Notes under the pieces: model-generated
Database searches by the model: none
The model's input: the letters and a program-made list of their open reading frames with translations, nothing else
What the model was told of the DNA's origin: nothing
Translations under genes and position numbers: made by a program
Source: Mesorhabditis belari
Taxonomy: Eukaryota > Nematoda > Chromadorea > Rhabditida > Rhabditidae
Direction: 5' to 3'
Length of the DNA: 64,000 nucleotides
NCBI GenBank assembly: GCA_958450365.1
Contig: CAUEEP010000740.1
Coordinates: forward strand, 310,001 to 374,000
Shown here: positions 1-14,655 of the stretch, piece after piece
How the letters are laid out: every line of letters begins with the position of its first letter
Numbering within the stretch: the first letter of the stretch is position 1

Positions 1-19
1 TGAAAAGAAAAGACTTTAG

Positions 20-298
20 ATATCTGTGTATTCGTTTCGTGTATAATTTGAACGCTACCGTGGAAGCACTCACTGTGACACTTGTTGTAACTTTGCGAAA
101 GTTTCTTTCACTCATCGTCTCGATTGTACTATACGAGGTCTGTTTCAAATGTGTATGTTTCAAAGAAAGCGTTACAAAGTTTCTCTTTAGAATCCGTTCA
201 CACCAATGCATTGGTTTGGTGCTGCTCTCGTTTTCGGAGGAACTGCCTGTTTTGATGATGCATTCTTCAAGAAGGAGGAAAAGAAAAAGAAACAATAG
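20..298 (+). CDS. SLC35B4-type nucleotide-sugar transporter, last two exons (5' end outside window)
   Basis: Two exons are visible, 20-137 and 191-298, joined in phase 0 across a short intron (donor GTCTGT, acceptor CTTTAG). The first encodes a hydrophobic helix containing LTVTLVVTLRKFLSLIVSI. The second begins NPFTPMHWFGAALVFGGT and ends in a lysine-rich tail before TAG at 296-298. Family knowledge: the TLRKF-SL-x-SI helix followed by NPFT-x2-HW-x-G-x3-VF-x-GT is the C-terminal end of SLC35B4 transporters (UDP-xylose/UDP-GlcNAc, ER-Golgi membrane). A lysine-rich cytosolic tail fits ER/Golgi retention. An AATAAA at 406-411 supports a 3' end here. The SLC35B1 and B2 subfamilies match less well. 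The remainder of the protein lies to the left of the window. Confidence 0.8.
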
Positions 299-853
299 TT
301 TTGTGAATAGTATTGCTAGAATATATTTGAGATTTTTATTTACGGTTCTTAGATAATTATGTTTTACTTTTGCATTTGGTGATTTTTTGCAAGTTAATAA
401 GGGGTAATAAAGGTTTATTCTATTTTTATGAATTAGGTACGTGATATTGATTGCATAATATTCGAGATTCATTGAATTTCCGAAGAGATCTTCTGAAATT
501 GAAATTTAACCGGAGGTGTCACTCAAAAAGCGGTCACTCTGTGAGATTTGGGTCCGTCAGAAGTATTCCAACGTAGTTTTTTATATTTTCAAAGCGTTAT
601 TTTTTCACTTTATAGGGTTAGTTATACGTAAAAAAAAGTAGTGATGCAACATTTGGAAAGCTAGCGTCGAATTTAATCATTGCGAGTCAGAGTATTTAAA
701 GAAGTCTTCCGTAGATAACTGTCGTAATTTGGCTTTGTTTTGAGTTTTACCAATCTTTGCTTTACCCTGATTTTGCTGCTTTGCTTATTTTTTTACGGTT
801 AGCGCAATATGTTTTTTTTTTCTTTTAGTTGAGATCGACTCGACGGGTTGACA
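299..853. other. 3' UTR and intergenic spacer before the valyl-tRNA synthetase gene
   Basis: No exon is supported here. It holds the 3' UTR of the transporter, with an AATAAA at 406-411, followed by AT-rich spacer. A long T tract ending in TCTTTTAG at 821-828 is a probable spliced-leader acceptor about 25 bases before the next ATG. Confidence 0.6.
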
Positions 854-3800
854 ATGGGGGACAATCCAAAGCCTAAGACGGAAAAGGAGCTCAAGAAAGA
901 AGCGGCAAAAGCTGCTAAGCTGGCCAAATTTGAGGTAAATTGCACAGATTGTATGGTGAACTTGATTAAATTTAGGAGAAGGTCCAGAAAAGACAAGTCG
1001 TAGCTACAGCCAAAGAAAGCGGCGAAACAAAGGAGAAGGCTCCCAAAAAAGAAAAGGAAATCGTCGAAGTTATTTATTCTGCGACCACAAAGCCTGGAGA
1101 GAAGAAAGGTAGTTTGCGCAATTTTGACACGCTTCAATTGTGAGTTTTAGACGTGTCCGGTGAAATGCCGTCTGCCTACGCTCCTCGTTATGTAGAGGCT
1201 GCCTGGTATGAATGGTGGGAGGCTGAAGTTGGCTTTTTGAAGTTTTCACCAAATTTGGTCAATTTAGGGATTTTTTCGTCCCGAATATGGTGGTCGCGAT
1301 TTGAGCAAAGAGAATCCAAAAGGATCTTTCACCATTTGTATCCCACCACCAAACGTTACCGGTACACTTCACGTTGGACACGCGCTTGCCACCTCGGTTG
1401 AAGACACTCTCACTAGATGGTAAAAAAAAACGCCATTACAAAGCAAAACTTTTCATTCAGGAACCGTATGAAAGGAAAGACCACTTTATTTAACCCGGGT
1501 TGTGACCACGCTGGAATTGCAACCCAAGTATTCGATTGATTTACTGGATTTTCACTTTTAGTTGTATAGGTAGTCGTAGAAAAGCGACTTCAACGAGAAA
1601 AGGGTCTATCGAGACACGATCTTGGCCGAGAAAAGTTTATCGAGGAAGTTTGGCAATGGAAGAATGAGTAGGGTTTTGGTATTATCTGGTTGATATTCCG
1701 AGTTTAGGAAAGGACATATCATCTATGACCAGCTGCGCGATATGGGTGCCTCTGTCGACTGGGATCGAGCCGTTTTCATGATGGACCCAGTATGTATCAG
1801 CATCATTATTTTACTCATTTCTTGTAGAAAATCATGCGTGCCGTAACAGAGGCGTTTATTCGAATGCACGAGAGCGGAACTATTTATCGTTCAACAAGGC
1901 TTGTAAATTGGAGTTGTACTCTACTTTCTGCTATTTCGGATATTGAAGTAAACTTGGTATCATTTTATTAACAAACTCTTGACAGGTCGACAAGAAGGAA
2001 TTGCCTGGAAAAACGCTTTTGCCTGTCCCAGGTTACGCGGAGAAGATCGAGTTTGGTGTCATTATTTCTTTTGCATACAAAGTCAAAGATTCAGGTGATT
2101 GATTTAAATAATTGTGAAACCCCGATTTTGCAGATCAAGAACTCGTCGTTGCAACAACAAGGCCGGAAACTATGCTTGGTGATACTGCCGTTGCTGTACA
2201 CCCAGAGGATCCGAGATATAAACATTTGATTGGAAAGGTCTTTGAGTAGGTCACTTTTTTCAATTTCGATGTTTAGATGTGCCAACACCCCTTTGTTAAA
2301 AGAGAACTGCCGATTGTTGGGGATGAATTCGTGGATCGTGAGTTTGGGACAGGAGCTGTGAAAATAACTCCTGCGCATGACCCTAACGATTACGAGGTTG
2401 AAAATTGAATAAAAACACACTATCGGTTTGTACAGGTTGGACTACGGCACAAGCTTCCCTTTATTACATGCATCACCGACGACGGCTTTATGACGAAGGT
2501 AAGCTATATTGTGCTATAGTTAGAAATTTTTGTTGATAGGATTGCGGTCAATTTGCTGGTATGAAGCGATTCGATTGCCGAAAAGAAGTTTTGGATGCTT
2601 TGGAGAAGCTTGGTCTTTACAGGGAAAAGAAAGACAATCCTATGGTTGTCCCTATTTGCAGGTGAAGCGTCACTTTATTTTTCCCCCTAAATTTGTTTAG
2701 CCGTTCCAAAGACATAATCGAGCCAATTTTAAAGCCGCAATGGTATGTGAAATGTGACGAAATGGCTCGCCGAGCTATTGAGGCTGTAGAGCAGGTTTTT
2801 TGTGGTTCATGAAAATTATTTTAGTAAGTTTAGGGAGAGCTAAAAATCACACCAGACTTCCACGTTGCAACTTGGAATAGATGGCTTCAGAGCAGTCGCG
2901 ATTGGTGTATTTCGAGACAACTCTGGTGGGGTCATCGAATCCCGGCATATTTCATCACTGTTACGGTATTGATTTTATCTGAATAACAACTAACATATTG
3001 ATAGGATGGAAAAACGCCAGCCGGAGATCCAGCCGATAACAAATATTGGATTTCTGCTCACACAGAAGATGAGGCGCGCGAGAAAGCGGCAAAGAAGTTC
3101 GGAGTTGATCCGAAATTTATTGGATTGAAATGGGGTAACATAATCGTTTCTCTAAATTTCAAAAACAATATTTGTAGATGAGGACGTGCTTGACACTTGG
3201 TTTTCCGCGGGAATGTGGCCTTTTGCAATCTTCGGTTGGCCTGAAAATACTGGTTGGATTCATCTGTTGCATTTTACAATTTTCATTTAGGCGATCTCAA
3301 TGCATTTTTCCCTGGAGCGATTCTCGAAACGGGACACGACATCTTATTTTTCTGGGTCGCGAGAATGGTGTTCATGGCACAAGAGCTCACCGGGAAAATC
3401 CCATTCAAAGAGGTAAAGTATAATTAAATAGTTTGGTATTCAAATGTTACAGGTTTATTTGCATGCTATGATTCGAGATGCGCATGGTAGAAAGATGAGT
3501 AAATCACTTGGAAATGTAATCGATCCACGAGATGTCATTCGAGGGGTATTATCTTAAAATATTTTTGATTTAAACCATTTCCTTTTAAAAGTATTTGTGA
3601 TAAAGAATGTTTTAGATTACTCTGGAAGAGCTTCAACGACAACTTGACTCGGGCAATTTGGATCCAAAAGAAATTGCTACGGCTAAAGCGGGCCAGTCAC
3701 GGGATTATCCACAGGTAACTCTTCAAAGTGCATTCAAGATTCATATGATGTGTTTCAGGGAATTCCCGAATGCGGAACCGATGCGCTTCGATTTGCTTTA

Positions 3801-5316
3801 ATGGCCTATACGAGCCAGGGTCGCGATATCAATCTTGATGTTTTACGTGTTCAAGGATACCGCTTCTTCTGTAACAAGGTTAATAAAATTAGTTGATCTC
3901 GACTTATAACTGCTCTTTTTCAGATTTGGCAAGCCATCAAGTTTACCTTGTTTCAACTTGGAAAGGAGTATCAACCAGAAGCAATTTTCAAAGTACTGTT
4001 GCCAAGTTTAGTCCTCTACGTTAAAAGCTTTTAGCTCACAGGAACAGAATCGGAAACCGATTTGTGGATCCTTTCTCGATGTGCTCAAACTGTGGCCATG
4101 TGTGAACAAGGAATGGTCACGAACAATTTCACTCAGGTACTTTAAGATATCCTTACAAAGTAAATGGCTTTTAATTAGCTAGATTAGTGCAAAATTTAGG
4201 CTACTACTGCTGTTTACAACTTTTGGCTTTACGACTTTTGTGATGTGTACCTCGAATCAGTCAAGCCAGTCATCTTTCATGGTAGATCAATCGTAATTTC
4301 TTGTCTAAAAATTTTTCTTTAGGCACTGCGGAGGCTGCCGCTGCTGCTCGTCGAACTCTCTATCATTGTGCTGAGACTGGACTTCGGCTTATTTCACCAA
4401 TGATGCCATTCATAAGTGAAGAACTATGGCAGCGACTTCCGAAAAGGCCTTCCGAGAAAGCTCTCTCAATTGTCATCGCAGAGTATCCTGAGCCAGCTCA
4501 GGTTTAATTTTCAGTTATCGAAGTGAATAATTGTTGCTTTAGTATCCATTTATTGACAAGACCCTTGAGACTCGTGTCGCTTTTGCCATGGACGTCATTC
4601 GCCAGGTTGGATTTAAGCAAGATTTTTAATACACATTTTAGGTTCGCTCGTTGCGATCTGATTATGAATTGATCAATAAAGTCAAAACAGAATGTAAGTG
4701 ACATTGGGTCTTTTTTATATATCTCATTTTCTAGTGATTCTTTGCTTCTTGTCAACAAAAGATCTGGATGCTTTGAAGACGTTGGAATCACTTGTTTTGA
4801 CGTTGACCTATTCATCAAAAGTGAGTTTTTGGGGTTAGTTTGTATATTGAAATGAGCTTAGGTAACCATGTTTGCGACCGATGATAAATCAAACAAAGCC
4901 CCAGAGAAAGGTTGCTCTCGTGTGACACTCACTTCATCAAATGCCACCTCTATCTGCAATATTTACATTCCACTTGAGGTTTTCGTTATTTTCTTTAATA
5001 AACAAGTTTAATTTCAGGGCATTATCGACATCGCAAAGGAGCGTTCAAAACTTGAATCCAAAAAAGGGAAGCTCGATGGTCAGGTAGGGCTTTTTGGAGG
5101 AGTATATAAATTTGACGACGCTTAGATCGCTAAAATTAACGAGTTACAAGCAAAGGCCGATTATGAAACTAAAGTCCCACTTGGCGTTCGGGCAAACAAT
5201 CAAGAAAAGGTTAGTCAGACATTGAAAAATAGCACCATGTTAATTACTTTTAGAAAGAAACTCTCGAAAAAGAGCTCCATTCACTCGAGGCCGCACTTTT
5301 GGCTTTAAACGTCTGA
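854..5316 (+). CDS. vars: Valyl-tRNA synthetase, cytosolic type
   Basis: This class I aminoacyl-tRNA synthetase charges tRNA-Val. The gene has many exons separated by introns of mostly about 40-70 bp; the first four exons are 854-934, 976-1108, 1151-1227 and 1268-1419, all phase-consistent. The N-terminus is a lysine/alanine-rich charged extension ([20 protein letters not shown]) with no mitochondrial presequence. The HIGH signature appears as [15 protein letters not shown] near 1355-1390. The editing-domain motif [13 protein letters not shown] lies around 2155-2195. The KMSKS loop, [10 protein letters not shown], is near 3487-3517. The C-terminus is a coiled coil ending in LLALNV and TGA at 5314-5316, typical of ValRS. 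The ATG at 854 follows a T-rich TTTTAG acceptor at about 828. C. elegans glp-4 is a ValRS gene, so a germline role is possible by homology. No disruption was seen. Confidence 0.97.
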
Positions 5317-5539
5317 ATGAAATCGAGTTCGTTATGATATGTGCCTTATTGTAAGCTGTTGTCTTTTTTGTTTTTGTTAAGTTTTTTATGAGCCATGTGA
5401 TAAGTGATTGTTTTAAGTCAAATCTGTTTTTATTTTTATAGTTTTATAAAGTTATTTATTTTTTGCCAACAATGAGCGCACGTAGAAAAAAATGGTGAAT
5501 GAAATTGACTAGATTTTAGGAATAAGATTGAAAATGGGA
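5317..5539. other. Short convergent intergenic interval
   Basis: Only 223 bases separate the stop codon of the valyl-tRNA synthetase (+) from the stop codon of the UNC-30-like gene (-), so the two 3' UTRs must share or nearly share this interval. The sequence is T-rich and I see no gene in it. Confidence 0.6.
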
Positions 5540-8464
<2,925 letters not shown>

Positions 8465-9560
8465 CTGAAATTTTCGGCTTACTGTACTTCATTGTTTTTC
8501 TATCACTTTATTGGCATACTCCAGCAATGCGACAAATTCCTAATTTTACTATAGTACACCAACTTTTCGGCAATTTTGCATGATTTACATGCAAACTGAG
8601 CGGATCTTGAAGTGAGATGTGAGTCGGATAGAAAGCTTGATGCAGCTGATCGAATGGTGATGTCAACGGGGTCAACGAGGCGCACGTATCCTGGGAAATT
8701 TTCTTGTACAAAGTACTCAAAATTCGAGTACCTGTAGGGGTTGAAGGAGATGTGTGGTGGTTGAGTGTGTGTCAGCAAGATGGCCAAGTCCGGATGGTAC
8801 TAAATGGATTTTTTTTTTGTAAAAAATATAAATGCAAGTTCCGCTTAGTCTCAAAACCAAAAAATTCAAAAAATAAACTCAACACAAACCCGAGCAAAAG
8901 GTGGAGTGTACATCGTGCAGAGCAGATCGAGAATGATCCATATTGGAGTTAGGAAAAAGAAAGGGGATCTATGTGGGAAGGAAAGGAGTCCGGTTGAGCC
9001 CCAAGTGGATTATGAATGAACAGAAGGGCAGCAAGGGGAAGGAGAAGGGGAATGAGGAGGACGACCCTCTTCACAACTTAACACAATATGAAGAAAGGAA
9101 ACGAGTGAAGCTTTTGATTCAACTCTCATACAACTACGGTAACTGGAAAGAGGCAAAGATGGAGAAAAAAGTCAAGAAAGACACGCCCCTCTCAAATGGG
9201 CATTCGATCATGAGCCATCTCGAAAAGAGGAAAGGCCATAGTGTCATTTCTATTCCTTTTCCTTGAAGATGGCGCACGAAAAGGAAAGGCTTATATGGTT
9301 GAAGAAGAAACGAGGGATTAAACAATGGGAATGCCCAACCACAAATGACTTCTTCGTCTTCAAAACCATTTTCCCGTAAAGGAAAAAATTCCCATTACAA
9401 AATTCTAACAGAAAACTAGAAACTAATCCATTTTTAAGAAGTGGGAAAAAAGAAAATATGTACATTCAACCTCCAAAGATTTATTGGAACGAAAAGTGGG
9501 CGAGAAAACACAAAAAAAAACGGAGACATTGTCGTCAATAGTCATTCTAATCAAATTTCG
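8465..9560. other. 5' region of the UNC-30-like gene and spacer
   Basis: One candidate exon on the minus strand, about 8587-8690, has a TTTCCCAG acceptor and a GTAAAT donor and reads as SPFDQLHQAFYPTHISL. In that frame its phase does not match the next exon, so it is not added to the model. 8800-9480 is purine-rich with open frames that lack splice support. I see no independent gene. Confidence 0.4.
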
Positions 9561-11151
9561 TTACTTAAGACGCTCGCTGTCCGAAGCGGCCCTGTACACA
9601 CCACGCTTCTGATTATTCTGAAAAGAAATTCGTTAATAGAAAATCACACTTTAATAAATCTTAACTAACAGCAAGCAGCCAATTTAAAATGATCAAATAT
9701 TAACCAAACACACATTGATCATCTTGCGGAGTTTCTTAGCAGTCTTCTCCTCATAATCGCGAATTTCATCCATATCCATGTCCCACCATTCATCGGATCG
9801 ACAGTACACCTCACTAAAGACAATATATACACAGGAAAAAGAATGTACAAGCAAACCGATGGAATTTGTTGAAGAGACGCGGGTAATTCTTGTGGATCAA
9901 CTTCTCGATTTGACCACCAATTCCTCGCCACGAGAAAGTCACCGATACCAACTTGTAGGCACACATAACTGGGATCTGAAGCAGAAACACATGTAAAAGA
10001 AAGTTCCAAAGCGTTTCTTACGTCTTCATCTTCGGTCCAACCGTCTTTCAATGGGCCGATCTCCATTTTCTCACTACGAACCATACGCGGATTAATCTTT
10101 GCCTCAAGATCCTAAGATAGAAAAAAAAATGAATTTCCTTTTCATATGCAACAAACTCACCACCTTTTTGAGGCTTTTTTCATCAATAATGTCCACGGCA
10201 ACGACCTCACATTTCTTTTTGGCGTTAAGAGGCTAAACTTTAGCAACTTTAGAAATGCAAAGTGAAATCTTTACATTCTCTGCGTCTCCTTTGTCCTGGA
10301 TGTGGTACGATTCGAGTTGAATCTTGAAACCTTTCTTCATGTAGCCCGGATTCTAAAGTTAATAAATTTGTGGATAAAGAAATGAATAAACTTACAGTGA
10401 CAACAGTTTTGAAGTATGGGTAAGCATTCCACGATTCCTCGTGAAGAATAAAGGCGGATTCAGGGAGCATCTAATAAAAGATTAGATAAGTAACCACAAT
10501 ACTAATGAAAATACCTTTTGCAGAAGCCATGGCACTTTACTTTTGATGCGATAAATCTTGTAAGTGTAGATGCCTTCAAGATGTTCACCGGGGCGCAAAT
10601 CGTCTGATTCGAATTCTTCTTGTTTCAATATCTAAACTGTCAAATGTAAATGAAATTTGAAAGGCTATGGCTAAGCATGACTTTAAGCTTCATGAAATCA
10701 GGACTAATAAAGCAATTAAGCCAACTAATTGTTAATTTAAATTTATACAAATGAAAAAAAAACAAGCCAACCTCAACGCCTTCTCCCCCTCCAGTTTCAG
10801 CTTTGCTCGTCTCGGCGGTTGTGTAGAGATGTCCCCGTTTAAAGTCGTCGACATTGAATGGCAGAAGAATTCGATACTCCTAAAACAAAGAGACTGGCAA
10901 TGCAAAAACAAAAATAACAACATTTCCATCAATTTTATCAAAAAAGTTTAACATTTAACTACCTAACACTAAACGATGCTAATAAACAAGTTTATTAGTT
11001 TATAGTTTTATAAAGTTTATAAGTTTATAAAGTTTATAAGTTTATAAAGTTAGTAAAAACCATAAACGTAAAGGTTATTAGCAAAATGATCAATTTAACA
11101 AGAAAAGTTTATAAAAGAACGAGAAAAGAAAAATCGAACCTTGACAAGCAT
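9561..11151 (-). CDS. Class I phosphatidylinositol transfer protein (PITP alpha/beta type)
   Basis: Ten exons close perfectly in phase: 11140-11151, 10772-10879, 10515-10631, 10396-10470, 10275-10352, 10161-10232, 10022-10111, 9857-9975, 9714-9813 and 9561-9617, giving about 275 residues, close to the 270 of the family. The start [12 protein letters not shown] matches the canonical N-terminus. [30 protein letters not shown]...W and [16 protein letters not shown] are family landmarks. These soluble cytosolic proteins exchange phosphatidylinositol and phosphatidylcholine between membranes and support phosphoinositide signalling. The start was chosen because the ATG gives the expected length and the next exon follows in phase. 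The tail ends [10 protein letters not shown] and TAA at 9561-9563. The gene lies in the same direction as its neighbours on both sides. Confidence 0.96.
10980..11055. repeat. TTATAAAGTTTATAAG tandem repeat in PITP intron 1
   Basis: Three or more imperfect copies of a 14-16-base TTTATAAAGTTTATAAG unit lie in the first intron of the phosphatidylinositol transfer protein gene. Confidence 0.7.
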
Positions 11152-12256
11152 GGCGATTTGATGGTTGATCGAGTCAGAAAGCTGAGAAAAATAACAAAAT
11201 TGTATGCTGGAAAAGAGACGGGAATTCTTTTCCTTGACCGTTAAATGCAAATTTATTTTTCGAACAGTTTGTAAATGTAAATTTTTATTGATTCAAAGAG
11301 AGCTCCATTCAACGTGTGAGCAACTACAAGATGCACATTTTATAGAAAGTGAATTTATATTGCAATTCGGCAGGAATTCTGTTGTTGTAAAGCCTATAAA
11401 GCTTTAAAAACTGAGGAGAAGAGAAAAAGAGGAGAAAATGGCTATACTTCTTATGAAGTGAAAAAAAAGGGAAACAATCTTTTGCTTTAGTGAACAGTTT
11501 ATAAATAGAGAAATCACAAAATTGGCACAATAAAAAGCAATTGCTAGGCTTAAGAAATGTCACAATCACAGCTCAATACTGACAGTGGAAACAAAGATCT
11601 ATCGAACTTCCTATGCTTAAAGCGTTTTCTAAAACATGTTTTCAAAAGAAATGTACCGTAATGCCGGTGTTCTTTAGGTATACATTTAAATACCATAATT
11701 CATGTAGAAGTTAGCTACCGTAAATACTGTAATAGTACCCCACCCCCATAATGACGGTGCGGAGTGTTGAGTAGTCTAGCTTTGAACGAGTTTTTCTCGA
11801 CACTGGTTTATGCTACAATGCGCGCTTAGGTATCAAAAAATAGCCCTGAATTTCAGCTATTTTTTTGATACCAAAGGCGCATTTTTTGAAAGTACGGGCG
11901 CTTTGGAAAAAATGAAATACTAAAAAACTTTTGCGACTACGCGACTGTACGAGAGGGGTGGGGTACTATTACAGTATTTACGGTACCATAATCTTGCGAC
12001 CAATAAAGAGCTCAATAGTTGTTTATCTTTGAAACCTTTGAAAGCCTGGATCCTGGACCTGGTATCTAACTGTATACTTTCCCCGAAAGACATCGGAAAG
12101 TATCTTTTCTTAAACACACTTTTTAATTGCAGACCAGCTCGCCTCCTGGTTCAAGCAAATACAGTATCTTTTAACAGAGAACATCTTTTAGAAAACGCTT
12201 AAATTAAGAGGAAAATTTGGAACCAATCAACTACCTAGGTTGGCTCCTCTTTTCCT
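11152..12256. other. Intergenic spacer with a foldback element
   Basis: The interval between the PITP start and the NPAX-like stop carries a terminal-inverted-repeat element at 11716-11985 (listed separately). The rest is AT-rich, with no exon that I can support. Confidence 0.5.
11716..11985. mobile_element. Foldback/MITE element, family A copy 1
   Basis: A 270-bp palindromic element begins TACCGTAAATACTGTAATAG and ends with the inverse complement. A long inner inverted repeat centres on TATCAAAAAATAGC...GCTATTTTTTTGATACC, so almost the whole element can fold on itself. It encodes no protein. Two further copies occur at 25411-25679 and 37540-37804. Confidence 0.9.
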
Positions 12257-13268
12257 TCAACCGGAAATGAGTGGGGTGAAAGAAGGGATTTGATCATCTT
12301 GATTTCCATTCATTATCCTTTTCCCTCTCACTTTTCGCTGTTCAGGTGAAGAGGCTGGTGAGAGGATTCCCGTTGTTCGATATCTAGAATGTTTATCAAT
12401 TTGGCGTTTATCTTTTAAAACCTTGAAATGATTTTGCTCACACATCCATGCGATATGCAAAGTGTCTTCGAGATGGCATTCACCTGGGATTATTATGGAT
12501 TTGAATCTTGGTTTATTATAAAATTGCGTTTACTTTCATGCCAGCTAGGTGTAACTCGATGATTTGTGTCCTTTCGAGCATCGACAGTGGCCTGCCTGGG
12601 CAATACGGGCGGCCATAAAGGTTCGTTCCACCTAGAAACGGGTATATGATTGGATTGAAATGTTTTCCATGTTTTACACTATCTTCTTGATACTTTGATT
12701 AGAGGTCTAATCTCTCAACTAAAGTTTTTCTAAAACCACCGCTCTAGCTTTTATCTGGCCAATCTGGCGATAACTTTTTGTCCAATTTTGTGAGGATTCA
12801 CAAAGAATAAAATTGGAGCCAAGACTAGGTTAGTTTTCAAAAATTCAAAAACACAAAATCCCGTTTCTCTCAAACCTCCTTTTCTTCTCGCTTTTCTTCC
12901 ATCTTCCGGTTTCGCGTTCATTTCTCGATTCACTGATTGTTGTCCCATTTTTGACTCCTTTTCATAGTCTAACATTGTCTAAAATTTCTTTTACATTTAC
13001 ATACATTTAATCCATTCATACCGTTTCCATTTTTATCAGATTGTCCGCTTGAAATTCGTGTTCATGAAAATTTGAGTAACCCAGAGAATATTCTAGATAG
13101 CATCCTTCTAGATTTTTTTTTAGTGAAAGCATTTCTCTAGATTCAATTTTTCTCACCAATTGTCCCATATTCAGCCGAATATTCGGATCTCATCGAAGAA
13201 TCGGTCGAATATTCTGTCGAAATTTCGGTAGAATATTCGGTGCCTGAACTTGATGAAGAAGGAGACAT
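12257..13268 (-). CDS. NPAX-like transcription factor with an N-terminal half paired domain only
   Basis: Exons 13157-13268, 12534-12631, 12422-12483 and 12257-12383 join in phase to give about 132 residues. After a Ser/Thr/Glu/Tyr-rich N-terminus, the protein reads GGTNLYGRPYCPGRPL, then SMLERTQIIELHLAGMK, then ISKTLCISHGCVSKIISR and YRTTGILSP. This is the PAI (N-terminal) subdomain of a Pax paired domain, with the linker to RYY-x-TG-x-I-x-P. The C-terminal RED subdomain and any homeodomain are absent; the protein stops 32 residues later at TGA (12257-12259). Nematodes have a group of such NPAX genes. The ATG at 13268 lies just after a TTTTCAG acceptor, which could be a spliced-leader site. 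An in-phase upstream exon (13505-13691) could instead lengthen the protein. Confidence 0.85.
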
Positions 13269-13504
13269 TCCCTGAAAATTGTCTTTCAATTTTTGGATAC
13301 AAAATGACTGATTAAGATTTGATACTTAAGAGTAAAATGGAAAATTTCAAATCTACAATACGCTTTATAGAACAGTTGCTTTGGGCACATTATAAAATGT
13401 TCAAGTATGTGCTTTCTAAAATGCGTCAACTTTCAAAAACTATCATAGCCGTGACAGTATACATAATTCCCCTCGAATTTTAGTAAAACAAATGGATCAT
13501 TTAC

Positions 13505-13691
13505 CCGAAGCCAGGCATTGAAATCCCTTTCGAGTGTGGCAGGAGTGGAGATATCGATGAGACATCGACAATCGATCCATCCACGACAATTCACTCCTCG
13601 AATACATCCATTTGATCGCCTTTCTTCTTCTTTTACTCTACTCGTCAATGCGATCAATTCATTTCCATCTTTTCCCTCATCCATCCACTTT
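13505..13691 (-). CDS. Candidate upstream exon of the NPAX-like gene
   Basis: An open block bounded by TTTTTACAG and GTAAAT reads ALTSRVKEEERRSNGCIR and ends FNAWLR. Its end phase matches the next exon at 13157-13271 exactly, so it could encode an N-terminal extension of the NPAX-like protein. I do not recognise the sequence and cannot find a convincing first exon before it; an alternative isoform or a chance open frame remain possible. Confidence 0.4.
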
Positions 13692-14655
13692 CTGTAAAAA
13701 CATAGGTAGTCAAGAATCTAGCAAAATTTCGAATGAACAATTGCATTTGACATGGCATTTGGCAAAAGTGAGTAAAAGAGCATTGAAAAGCATGTTTAGA
13801 TGAAATTCCTGATTTCAGCTGAAGAACTTGTAAATCAAAATTGTATACAAAAAAAAGCAAAACCAAAAATATTCAGCCTTTAGAAAAGGAAAGCACAGAA
13901 TTTGCGTAAAGCGTTCAGAAAAAAATAACGAAGAAAGAGCGATCTTTTTTGGAGATCAAACGAAAGCGATTGGCATCGAAAGTGAAGACGAGTATTGCTC
14001 TAAAGGGAAAAGAAAAGAAAAGAAAAGTGAAAGTAGTGACAGAACAACACTTCAACAAGAAGAAGAAGGAGGAAAAAGAGGAGGTGATCGGTGAATTTGG
14101 GGGAGAAATCGGGGAAGAGAAGAGAAGGAGATAAAGGTGAAAGCCATCCTGCGAACGGCATTCACCCCCTCCCTCCCCTATAGGCAAAAAGAACAGGTTC
14201 TCCGCAAAGAAGCTGCATGAGCTTTCCTTTCTAGGAACCATTGGAGGGAAAGTCATCCGCCATCCAAAAAAGGAGAAAGCAATGGCAACAATCATACCAG
14301 TGCTCGGGAGTCGAAGCTTCTGTCGAAATACGCAAAATTCCTTGCAAAGGTGATTCATACTTTAACTCTAAACCAAGCAGACGAGTGGTGTTAAATTCAA
14401 CAGAACCTGCTAACTCTTCTTGGCCGTTGGCCTTTTAGATTTAAACGATCCCCAACAACATTTATTCACATGTCAAACAAACCGAACATATTTAAACAAA
14501 GCAAAAAATGCGTAAATACTAACCCAACAATAAAGAAAAAAAAAACACTACATCAATGCATTTTTTTGAGATTACGAGATTAGGTAACAAAAGATTTTGA
14601 AATTTTAACTGATCATGACCGACATTGATGGCAGTTTGAGTAGGCCATTCACTGA
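13692..14655. other. Intergenic spacer
   Basis: Spacer between the candidate upstream NPAX-like exon and the stop codon of the modular-exon gene. Overlapping open frames at 13915-14358 and 13949-14134 are low-complexity and lack splice support. I see no convincing gene. Confidence 0.4.

Noticed and set aside
8943..9266. 107-codon lysine/glutamate-rich frame on the plus strand
   Set aside because: Purine-biased composition, no splice sites or family resemblance, and it overlaps the 5' region of the minus-strand homeobox gene.
13949..14134. Lysine-rich 61-codon frame
   Set aside because: Low-complexity purine tract overlapping an equally long frame on the other strand, with no exon signals.
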